Shown here in pieces: positions 7,660 to 13,719 of a stretch of DNA of 13,719 nucleotides; position 1 is the stretch's first letter, and every line of letters begins with the position of its first letter. Made by a program: the position numbers and the translations under genes. This stretch comes from an uncultured Clostridia bacterium (GTDB lineage Bacteria; Bacillota_A; Clostridia; Oscillospirales; Ruminococcaceae). The stretch is taken from the NCBI GenBank assembly GCA_947169455.1, contig CAMVPV010000003.1, positions 1 to 13,719 on the forward strand, given 5' to 3'. The notes below the pieces were generated by a model, which saw only the letters and a list, made by a program, of their open reading frames with translations, was not told where the DNA came from and did not search any database.

Positions 7660-8400
7660 TTAGCCTACCTTATAGGGAATGGGATACTGTCCGACATAAG
7701 CCGGATATGTGGTGTTGTGCCTTGTGTCATATTCCTGGCTGGCAAAGCCGGCAGAGCCTTCAGAGCCGCCGCCGAATACAAACTGATACAATGACTTGTA
7801 ACCGTTCTTGGTAGTATAATTTGAAACAACAGTCTGGATATCATCCTTTGAGGTCGCCTGATCGCTGTAGATGACCCAGTCAACAGTGTAGGTATCGACA
7901 TCGATCTGAGCTGCCCAATGAGAATCCACAGGGAGAGCATCCTTGCCAAGATAGCGCTCAACACCGCTGAGGACAGCTATCTCCATATTGAGTATATCCT
8001 GAGCGCTCTTTCCCGAAACGCCTGATACGGTGCCATACTGTGCGGAACCGATGTTTTTCATATCATACACGCCCTGGCAGGTGAAAATGATCTTATTCTG
8101 TTTACCTATCTTCGTGAGATTGGTAGATTCAACGAAAAAGACACCTTCATGGCCATTTGTGCCGGTCTCCCAATACAGGGACTTATTCTTGATCTGAAGG
8201 TCGGTAATGTAATTCTGTGTAGCCAGATAGATCTGATTAGCTGTCGAATTTGCTGCCTCTATCTTGTTGCTTCTTATCATATCGATCGTATTCGGAACGA
8301 CGATAGCGGACAAGATAGAAAGGCAAGAAATAACGATAATGAGTTCCAGCAGAGTGAACGCAGACAATGTGCGCGGTTTGCGTAAATTTTCGGATCTCAC
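7660..8400 (-). CDS. Prepilin-like protein with Ala before the cleavage site
   Basis: A 246-residue protein with a basic leader (MRSENLRKPRTLSA), then FTLLELIIVISCLSILSAIVV, a class III signal. Cleavage would fall between A14 and F15, with mature Glu5 at E19. The usual -1 residue is Gly; Ala is known to be tolerated but is rarer. The C-terminal domain of about 190 residues is larger than that of the neighbouring pilin and has no motif I recognise; it ends in a Gly/Ser-rich stretch and a Tyr/Pro-rich tail. The start is a GTG at 8400 with AAAGGGG about 10 bases upstream. An ATG ten bases earlier is out of frame. It is the first gene of a two-gene transcript driven by the promoter at 8485-8513. 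It is likely a minor pilin or adhesive subunit. Confidence 0.87.
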   Translation of the reverse strand: MRSENLRKPRTLSAFTLLELIIVISCLSILSAIVVPNTIDMIRSNKIEAANSTANQIYLATQNYITDLQIKNKSLYWETGTNGHEGVFFVESTNLTKIGKQNKIIFTCQGVYDMKNIGSAQYGTVSGVSGKSAQDILNMEIAVLSGVERYLGKDALPVDSHWAAQIDVDTYTVDWVIYSDQATSKDDIQTVVSNYTTKNGYKSLYQFVFGGGSEGSAGFASQEYDTRHNTTYPAYVGQYPIPYKVG

Positions 8401-8484
8401 TTCCGGTCATCCCCTTTCTTAAATATTAAACGAAGCCGTATGTAAAACGTATAAGCTAAGAAGAAGATTTTCCCTCTTATCAAC

Positions 8485-8513
8485 ATTATATACCTACAAT
8501 ATGGATTTGTCAA
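8485..8513 (-). promoter_or_regulatory. Promoter of the two-prepilin operon (perfect consensus)
   Basis: On the minus strand TTGACA (8513-8508), a 17-base spacer and TATAAT (8490-8485) match consensus fully. The predicted start is near 8478, with a leader of about 78 bases. This lets the pilin subunits be made at higher levels than the upstream ATPases. Confidence 0.9.
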
Positions 8514-8593
8514 TAGTTTTGTGAGATTTTTTTCGCTGATTATGTGAATTTTAATTCTGGAAATTTTCTGTCAACATTTGGTTCATACGTGCC

Positions 8594-8625
8594 CGGTGCG
8601 GAGTACCGTGCGGCTGTCCGCACCG
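8594..8625 (-). other. GC-rich stem-loop after pilT
   Basis: CGGTGCGGA (8594-8602) pairs perfectly with TCCGCACCG (8617-8625), 9 bp, with a 14-base loop that may pair further. It lies 19 bases after the pilT stop on the minus strand. No T-run follows, so it is a weak terminator at best; it may reduce read-through into the prepilin genes or stabilise the pilBT mRNA. Confidence 0.45.
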
Positions 8626-8643
8626 CGCTGTTTGCTGTGTAAA

Positions 8644-9759
8644 TTATCTTGCGCCCTTGAGGAAACGTTCCAGTTCGTTCGGGTCGAGGCACTTCTCGCG
8701 TGCATGAGGCTCGTCGATGATGCCGTCCCTTACAAGGCGGGCAAGCTCCTGGTCGAGGCAGACCATTCCGACGTTACGTCCGGTCTGGATAGCTGTCTGG
8801 ATAAGGTGCACCTTGTTATCACGTATCATTGCCTTGATGGAGTCGGTCGCGTTGAGTATCTCAACGGCAGCGACACGTCCCGTTCCGTCTGCTCTCGGGA
8901 TAAGGGTCTGCGCGATGATGCCTACGAGGGTAGCAGCAAGCTGGGTACGTATCTGACCCTGCTGGTGTGCGGGGAATACGTCGATGATACGGTTGATGGT
9001 ATCTGCGGCGGATGTCGTATGAAGCGTGGACATTACGAGATGTCCGGTCTCGGCTGCGGTAACGGCAGCGTTGATGGTCTCGTGGTCACGCATTTCTCCT
9101 ACGAGGATAACATCGGGGTCTTCACGGAGTGCAGCACGCAGTGAGAGGGCGAAGGTCTCGACGTCGTCGCCGACCTCTCTCTGGTTGATCATGCATCTCT
9201 TATGCTCGTGAACATACTCGATGGGGTCTTCTATTGTAATTATATGCGCGCTCCTGCTGACATTGACATAGTCGATCATAGCGGCGAGTGTGGTCGATTT
9301 ACCGGAACCGGTAGGACCTGTAACGAGTATAAGTCCTCTGGGGCGGAGTGAGAAATCGCCGATGATCTGGGGAAGATCGAGGTCTTCAAGAGTCGGGATA
9401 TCATTTCTCAGAAGACGGATAGCGACTGCCGTATCACCTCTCTGATGATAAACGTTGACTCTGTGACGGTAGCCTCTTCTCGTGATGTACGAGAAGTCAG
9501 TATCGATCTTGTTTCTGATATTTTCAAGGTTACGGGTACCCGTCATCTGTTCAACTATCTTCATGATAGCCTGTTCTGTCATTTCGGGATAGGAGCTCAG
9601 CTTGCGGAGCGAACCGTGAAGTCTTACAACAGGGGAAATCTTTGTTGTGAAATGAACGTCGGAGCAGCCGAGCACACGCGCTTCATCGAGTATCTTGTCG
9701 ATGCTGAATACCATTCTGTCCGCGCTGAGCGTCGGTTTTTTCTCTACATCAATATCCAT
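8644..9759 (-). CDS. pilT: Type IV pilus retraction ATPase PilT
   Basis: PilT is the hexameric secretion-type ATPase at the inner face of the pilus base that powers retraction and so twitching or pulling of attached cells. Numbering from the chosen start (371 residues): the N-terminal PAS-like domain contains SDVHF, Walker A GPTGSGKST is at 148-156, the Asp box ITIEDPIEY at 174-182, Walker B DPDVILVGEMRD at 214-225 and the His box STLHTTSA at 244-251. There is no N-terminal MshEN domain and no tetracysteine zinc motif, which separates it from PilB. IKAMIRDNK at 308-316 is where retraction ATPases carry the AIRNLIRE motif. An ATG at 9768 is only one base from GGAGG (9770-9774), so the ATG at 9759, ten bases from it, is preferred. 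The gene follows pilB by 79 bases and is probably in the same transcript. Confidence 0.96.
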   Translation of the reverse strand: MDIDVEKKPTLSADRMVFSIDKILDEARVLGCSDVHFTTKISPVVRLHGSLRKLSSYPEMTEQAIMKIVEQMTGTRNLENIRNKIDTDFSYITRRGYRHRVNVYHQRGDTAVAIRLLRNDIPTLEDLDLPQIIGDFSLRPRGLILVTGPTGSGKSTTLAAMIDYVNVSRSAHIITIEDPIEYVHEHKRCMINQREVGDDVETFALSLRAALREDPDVILVGEMRDHETINAAVTAAETGHLVMSTLHTTSAADTINRIIDVFPAHQQGQIRTQLAATLVGIIAQTLIPRADGTGRVAAVEILNATDSIKAMIRDNKVHLIQTAIQTGRNVGMVCLDQELARLVRDGIIDEPHAREKCLDPNELERFLKGAR

Positions 9760-9838
9760 TGTCAACATACCTCCGTATTTGATTATTTTATATCATCTCG
9801 CAAGAGATACTATACATATTAAGTAAGTACGAGCAGCA

Positions 9839-11524
9839 TCATACTGCATATGTAACGCGGACGAGCTCGTCCATCGTGGTGACGCCTTCCTGTACCAGCT
9901 CGGACACGTTGTCACGAAGCAGCTTTGTGCCCTGTGATTTTGCGAGCGCCGCGATATCCGAGGTCTTTCCGTCGTTGGAGATGAGCGCAGCCATTTCGGG
10001 CGTGCAGACAAGCATCTCGTGGATTGCGGTACGTCCGACGTAGCCGGTGTTGTTGCACTTGGGGCAGCCGCAGGCATCGAAAACGGTGGTCGTCTCAGCG
10101 ATACCCATCAGTGAATCTTCTTCCTCGGTGGAATATCTCGGTGTCTTGCATTCGGGGCAGAGCTTCTTTACAAGACGCTGCGCGCAGATACCTATAAGCG
10201 AGGATGCAACCATGTAGGAAGCAACGCCCATATCCACAAGACGTGTTACTGTCGAAGCAGCATCGTTGGTGTGGAGCGTGGAGAGCACCATATGTCCGGT
10301 GATAGCGGCACGGATAGCGATCTCGGCAGTTTCCTGGTCACGCATCTCACCGATCATGATGATATCGGGGTCCTGACGGAGCAGGGAACGCAGAGCAGCC
10401 GCGAAGGTCATGCCCGCCTTGGAGTTTATCTGGCACTGGTTGATACCGTCGATCTTCTTCTCGACAGGATCCTCAACTGTAGATACGTTAACGTTCGGCT
10501 TTGCGAGCTCACCGAGAGCCGCATACAGGGTGGTGGTCTTTCCGGAACCAGTGGGTCCCGTTACGAGGAACACGCCCTGAGGCACCTTGAGGCAGCGGGA
10601 GAACACTTCATAATTGAAAGCATTCATACCGAGGTCAGTGATCTTTCTTAAGCCAACATCACCGGTGGCAAGAATTCTGATAACGCACTTCTCGCCATAT
10701 ACAACGGGCAGATTTGATACACGCACGTCAAGCGTTACGCCATCGACTACCTGTGTGAAACGTCCGTCCTGAGGGATACGCTTCTCGGCGATATTCATTC
10801 CGGAGATGATCTTTATACGTGTGATGAGCGAGTTGTGAACGACGTTGGAGACATTCATCAGCTCGATGAGGTCGCCGTTTACGCGGATACGGATCCTGGT
10901 GTAGGTCTTGAACGGCTCGACGTGGATATCGGTCGCGCCTGCGCGGAAGGAGTTCTCGACGATGGTCGTACAGAGCTTAACGATAGGAGCGTCGTTGATG
11001 CGCGCTTCTTCCTCTGCTCTCTGTGCCTCCTCGCTGTTATCGAACTGGTTTTCAACGTTTTCGATAACGCTGTCGACCTTCTGCATGGAATAGTGCTTGC
11101 CTATCGATTTTATGATAGCCTGTTTGGTCGCAAGCACGGGCACAACGTCCATACCGGTGGTGACCTTGATATCCTCGAAGATATAGAAGTTTACGGGGTC
11201 ATTCGTTGCAACGGTGAGTCGTTTACCGGTTATCTTTATAGCTATGATGTTATGCTTCTTGGCAAGTGTCTCCGGTATCTTGTTTACAGCGTCAAGATCG
11301 ATAACTGTATTGGGGTCATCGAGATCGATAAAGGGAACGTTCAGCTTTTTCGCAAGCACCTTGCCGAACTGAACATCGGTAACAAATCCCAGTTCAACTA
11401 TATAGTCACCGAAATATTTACCGGGCACATTTTCGTTCTTCTTGGCTTCAAGTACCTGATTGAGCTGTTCCTCGGTAATGATGCCCTCGTTGACCATGTA
11501 CTGACCCACAGGAATGTTTTTCAT
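9839..11524 (-). CDS. pilB: Type IV pilus extension ATPase PilB (GspE family)
   Basis: PilB is the hexameric ATPase that drives pilin polymerisation at the membrane. The 561 residues show an N-terminal MshEN/GspE-N type region (about 1-150), a domain found in several cases to bind cyclic di-GMP, and then the ATPase core. That core has Walker A GPTGSGKTTT at 323-332, Asp box STVEDPVE at 348-355, Walker B DPDIIMIGEMRD at 385-396 and His box STLHTNDA at 415-422. The tetracysteine zinc motif typical of PilB/GspE is present as C456/C459 and C487/C490. The ATG at 11524 has AGGAG seven bases upstream. It is the first gene of the pilB-pilT group on the minus strand and is divergent from pilD. No pilC (inner-membrane platform) follows, which is unusual for this cluster type. 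c-di-GMP binding here is not shown by the sequence. Confidence 0.96.
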   Translation of the reverse strand: MKNIPVGQYMVNEGIITEEQLNQVLEAKKNENVPGKYFGDYIVELGFVTDVQFGKVLAKKLNVPFIDLDDPNTVIDLDAVNKIPETLAKKHNIIAIKITGKRLTVATNDPVNFYIFEDIKVTTGMDVVPVLATKQAIIKSIGKHYSMQKVDSVIENVENQFDNSEEAQRAEEEARINDAPIVKLCTTIVENSFRAGATDIHVEPFKTYTRIRIRVNGDLIELMNVSNVVHNSLITRIKIISGMNIAEKRIPQDGRFTQVVDGVTLDVRVSNLPVVYGEKCVIRILATGDVGLRKITDLGMNAFNYEVFSRCLKVPQGVFLVTGPTGSGKTTTLYAALGELAKPNVNVSTVEDPVEKKIDGINQCQINSKAGMTFAAALRSLLRQDPDIIMIGEMRDQETAEIAIRAAITGHMVLSTLHTNDAASTVTRLVDMGVASYMVASSLIGICAQRLVKKLCPECKTPRYSTEEEDSLMGIAETTTVFDACGCPKCNNTGYVGRTAIHEMLVCTPEMAALISNDGKTSDIAALAKSQGTKLLRDNVSELVQEGVTTMDELVRVTYAV

Positions 11525-11718
11525 TTGTAAGCTCCTATCTCCGCAGTAAAGGTATTGGCTCGCGGCACGGCGTCTGCTGCGGAAAGCACCGTCCTCTCCG
11601 GGTCTGACCCGGTATATTTGTCACAGAGCATAAAGTGTGAAAAAAACTTGCAAATTACGGAATAATATGTTAATATTAAGTATGACCCCAAAATCTATAA
11701 TGAAGGGAAGTACATCAG
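11525..11718. promoter_or_regulatory. Divergent pilB-pilD intergenic region with stem-loops
   Basis: This 194-base gap must hold both promoters. Two inverted repeats stand out: CCGGGT-CTG-ACCCGG (11598-11612), and TCCGCAG (11540-11546) with CTGCGGA (11577-11583). The second would form in the pilB leader with its base four bases before the AGGAG ribosome site. An AT-rich palindrome, TTAATATTAA, is at 11670-11679. I could not place a convincing pilB promoter. I looked for a cyclic di-GMP riboswitch, common ahead of clostridial pilus genes, and did not recognise its core. Confidence 0.45.
11648..11676 (+). promoter_or_regulatory. Possible pilD promoter
   Basis: TTGCAA (11648-11653), a 17-base spacer and TAATAT (11671-11676) give a predicted start about 36 bases before the pilD ATG. 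Both hexamers are imperfect. Confidence 0.35.
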
Positions 11719-12696
11719 ATGGATATTGAAACAGTATTCAACATCATCGCCTACGTTTTCGTTTTCCTGTTCGGGATAACGATAGGCAGCTTTCTCAATG
11801 TATGTATATTGAGGCTGCCGAAGGGAGAATCGCTTATAACGAACAACTCACACTGCATGAGCTGCGGTACGGAGATCAAGCGGTACGACCTCATACCGGT
11901 ATTCAGCTGGCTCATCCTCCGCGGAAAGTGCCGCGCCTGCGGAGCAAAGATCTCACCGCGGTACATGATAGTCGAAGCATTTACAGGCATTATCTTCATG
12001 GTCTGCTTTGCGGTCTATCCTTACTACAGCCACGGGATCTATTTTGCGATGCTGTGTCTTTTCATGTGCGGTATAATCGTACTCGCACTGCAGGACTTCG
12101 ATACGCAGGAGATGTGCGTTTCCGTCCTGATCTATACATTTATTACAGCCGCTGCCACTGTCGGGATGAGCTTTATAAAGGGCAGCGACGGATTTGCGCT
12201 GGTAATAATGCCCTGCACCCTCAAAGAGAGCCTGATCGGTGCTGTTACGGTCAGCGGGCTTATCCTTCTTGTCGGTTTTGTATTCACGCCTGCGATATAT
12301 GTCCTCTTCATCAGTCAGGATCACAAGGATCTGCGCAGGCTGAACAAGGCGCTCAGATCGGAGAGCAATGAGCGCGAGCGCGGAAAGCTCAATGCCAAGA
12401 TAGAAAAAACGAAAGAGAATATCAAAAAGACTGGACCCGTATTCGGGTTCGGTATGGGTGACGTTATCCTGATGGTAGCCGGCGGACTGATGATCGGTAT
12501 CAAAGCGACCGTCGTAGCTGCAATAATCGCCGTTATATCAGGTGCAGTATTCGGTATAGTGAAGAAAGCTACCGAAGATGACGAGGATGCATCAAATGCT
12601 TTTGCGTTCGGTCCGTTCCTCGTTGTGGGGCTGATAGCTGCCGCCTTCTGCGGGAACTATCTCGCCGATGCATATACCGCGTATATGTTCGGATAA
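11719..12696 (+). CDS. pilD: Prepilin peptidase / N-methylase PilD (A24 family)
   Basis: PilD is the membrane aspartyl protease that removes prepilin leaders and methylates the new N-terminal residue. The 325 residues start with a membrane helix and the family-typical GSFLNVCILRLP (23-34), then a cytoplasmic zinc motif C46/C49/C71/C74 linked to methyltransferase activity. The first catalytic Asp lies in QDFD (D126 or D128). The second is D248 of GMGD (245-248), the GxGD signature. FGPF at 297-300 is also typical. About six to eight membrane segments are expected. Odd: a highly charged helical stretch of about 40 residues (200-239) sits before GxGD, so the protein is longer than the usual 250-290. 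The ATG has GGGA about ten bases upstream. The gene is alone on its strand between two minus-strand pilus gene groups and would process the three prepilins nearby. Confidence 0.95.
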   Translation: MDIETVFNIIAYVFVFLFGITIGSFLNVCILRLPKGESLITNNSHCMSCGTEIKRYDLIPVFSWLILRGKCRACGAKISPRYMIVEAFTGIIFMVCFAVYPYYSHGIYFAMLCLFMCGIIVLALQDFDTQEMCVSVLIYTFITAAATVGMSFIKGSDGFALVIMPCTLKESLIGAVTVSGLILLVGFVFTPAIYVLFISQDHKDLRRLNKALRSESNERERGKLNAKIEKTKENIKKTGPVFGFGMGDVILMVAGGLMIGIKATVVAAIIAVISGAVFGIVKKATEDDEDASNAFAFGPFLVVGLIAAAFCGNYLADAYTAYMFG

Positions 12697-12699
12697 AAG

Positions 12700-12748
12700 C
12701 AGTATAAACAAGGGCGTGCAGTTATGCACGCCCCGTTTTTTTATACTG
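12700..12748. terminator. Bidirectional terminator between pilD and the third prepilin
   Basis: GGGCGTGCA (12712-12720) pairs perfectly with TGCACGCCC (12725-12733) around a 4-base loop. Seven T follow at 12736-12742 on the plus strand. An outer pair, CAGTATAAA (12700-12708) with TTTATACTG (12740-12748), extends the symmetry. It starts four bases after the pilD stop and eight bases past the stop of the convergent minus-strand gene, so it likely serves both; the plus-strand T-run is the stronger. Confidence 0.9.
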
Positions 12749-12756
12749 TGCGTGAC

Positions 12757-13704
12757 TTATCTGTCGTTTTCGTCGGGAACCATGAATACGATGTAGGTAT
12801 TCTGGTTGCCGCCGGTGATGGCGCCTGTTTCGGTAATACTACCGTGAGGCTTACTGGACTTGTTGTAGAAGTAATCGAAGGAGTCGAGGTTCTTGGTAAG
12901 ATTTCCCTGAACGGTCTTGAGCGTAACGTAATCATCGCCTACTTCAAGCTTGTTTCCGCCGCTTATCTTGCCTGTCTGAACGACATTTCCGGTATTTCTC
13001 ATTGAAGAAACAACACCGAATGTGATGCCGCCGGCATAGCTGCCCGAGGGGAATGTCTTATCTGCGTCGATATAGATATCGTAATCGCAGTCACCGTAGT
13101 ATGCGCCGCCGAGTGCCATATAGCTGATACCTTCAGCCGCCTTTGTCCTCTGACCGTCTTCATCCTTGAACTTGTCATCAATTGCATAATGCTTTGAGCT
13201 GTTGATACTATTGTCATCGATATTGGTTATCAGTCTGCCGCGGAAGCCCTGAACAGTAGTTCCGGAACCGCCGGGTGCCTGATACTTGCCGTTCTTGTCG
13301 TAGGTAGATTTGCGGTTGATGACAATTACCCTTACTCTTCTCTTTGCATCTTCAAGATCATCACTGTTGGGGTAAGTGGTTGAGTTGATAGCGTAGATAT
13401 CATAGAAATTCTTCAGTGCATCATCCACGCTGCTGATAGCAAGTGTTTTTGACTTATCGTTGTTCTGGACAGCAGAACCCTGATCAAAGATCACCATTTT
13501 TTCGGCATACCTTGTGGACTCGCAGAGGTACTCGATAATACCGTTCTGAGTAGTCCTCTGCTTGTCATATAAAGTGGAATCCACATAGGTCTGTCTGATC
13601 GGCTTGAAGAAATTCATCAGAGCCGCCATGATGATACCGAAGATCACAATTACGACCAGAAGCTCAATAAGTGTAAAAGCTTTGAAGAAAATAGTTGTTT
13701 TAAA
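12757..13704 (-). CDS. Large prepilin-like protein, 5' end broken or mis-sequenced
   Basis: The frame is open from 13704 to a TAA at 12757-12759 (315 residues). Near its start it reads FFKA then FTLIELLVVIVIFGIIMAAL, a clear class III prepilin signal with Glu5 and with Ala at -1; the mature part would be 306 residues. The rest is hydrophilic, with a Tyr/Asp/Gly-rich C-terminal half and no motif I recognise. Between the in-frame TAG at 13705-13707 and the cleavage site there is no ATG, GTG or TTG and no ribosome site. The GTG at 13647 lies inside the membrane helix and cannot be the true start. In a neighbouring frame a plausible leader (SFSNSLKQLFSSK) is open to the window edge. A one-base indel in the AAA run at 13681-13683 would join it to AFTLIE. 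So the gene is either frameshifted or carries a sequence error near a contig end. It is likely a minor pilin. Confidence 0.75.
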   Translation of the reverse strand, partial: FKTTIFFKAFTLIELLVVIVIFGIIMAALMNFFKPIRQTYVDSTLYDKQRTTQNGIIEYLCESTRYAEKMVIFDQGSAVQNNDKSKTLAISSVDDALKNFYDIYAINSTTYPNSDDLEDAKRRVRVIVINRKSTYDKNGKYQAPGGSGTTVQGFRGRLITNIDDNSINSSKHYAIDDKFKDEDGQRTKAAEGISYMALGGAYYGDCDYDIYIDADKTFPSGSYAGGITFGVVSSMRNTGNVVQTGKISGGNKLEVGDDYVTLKTVQGNLTKNLDSFDYFYNKSSKPHGSITETGAITGGNQNTYIVFMVPDENDR

Positions 13705-13719
13705 CTATTAGAAAATGAA

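Noticed and set aside
9766..9768. ATG at 9768 as the pilT start
   Set aside because: Only one base separates it from GGAGG; the ATG nine bases downstream has workable spacing.
11525..11718. Cyclic di-GMP riboswitch ahead of pilB
   Set aside because: Hairpins are present, but I could not find the conserved core of either cyclic di-GMP class by eye.
13690..13692. ATT as a start codon for the third prepilin (leader of five residues)
   Set aside because: ATT starts are very rare, there is no ribosome site upstream, and the leader would be shorter than those of the two neighbouring prepilins.

Overview
The window looks like a contig piece from a Gram-positive, anaerobic, cellulose-degrading Clostridia bacterium close to Ruminococcus. 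The reasons are a cellobiose phosphorylase of the Ruminococcus/Cellvibrio type (family GH94), strong AGGAGG-like ribosome sites, near-consensus TTGACA-N17-TATAAT promoters, and a Gram-positive type IV pilus locus. The genus is inferred from recognition only; no search was run. Both ends are cut inside genes.

Layout. Bases 1-914 hold the 3' end of a gene for a very tyrosine-rich tandem-repeat protein (six visible units), with its terminator. Bases 915-1464 carry no protein gene. They hold an apparently orphan promoter with a short hairpin, a structured RNA of about 160 nt that I read as a probable 6S RNA, and the uvrA promoter with a LexA-like box in its spacer. Bases 1465-4299 are uvrA (+). 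A strong two-way terminator separates it from the convergent cellobiose phosphorylase gene (-, 4460-6928), whose promoter has a 12-bp LacI-type palindrome overlapping its spacer.

Bases 7086-13719 are a type IV pilus locus. On the minus strand, in order of transcription, it holds pilB (extension ATPase), pilT (retraction ATPase) and then two prepilin genes. The two prepilin genes have their own consensus promoter and a terminator at 7086-7116. pilD (prepilin peptidase/methylase) is divergent from pilB on the plus strand. It converges on a third, large prepilin-like gene on the minus strand, whose 5' end is broken in this sequence. No pilC, pilM, pilN or pilO is visible; they may lie beyond the right edge.

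How they fit together. PilD would cleave the three prepilins at the GFTLIE / AFTLxE sites. PilB and PilT would drive pilus extension and retraction. In Ruminococcus albus, pilin-like proteins have been tied to adhesion to cellulose, so pili beside a cellobiose phosphorylase would suit a life attached to plant fibre, but that link is inference. The observations most worth a second look are the Tyr-repeat protein, the structured RNA upstream of uvrA, the two operators inside promoters, the Ala(-1) prepilin sites and the broken prepilin start.
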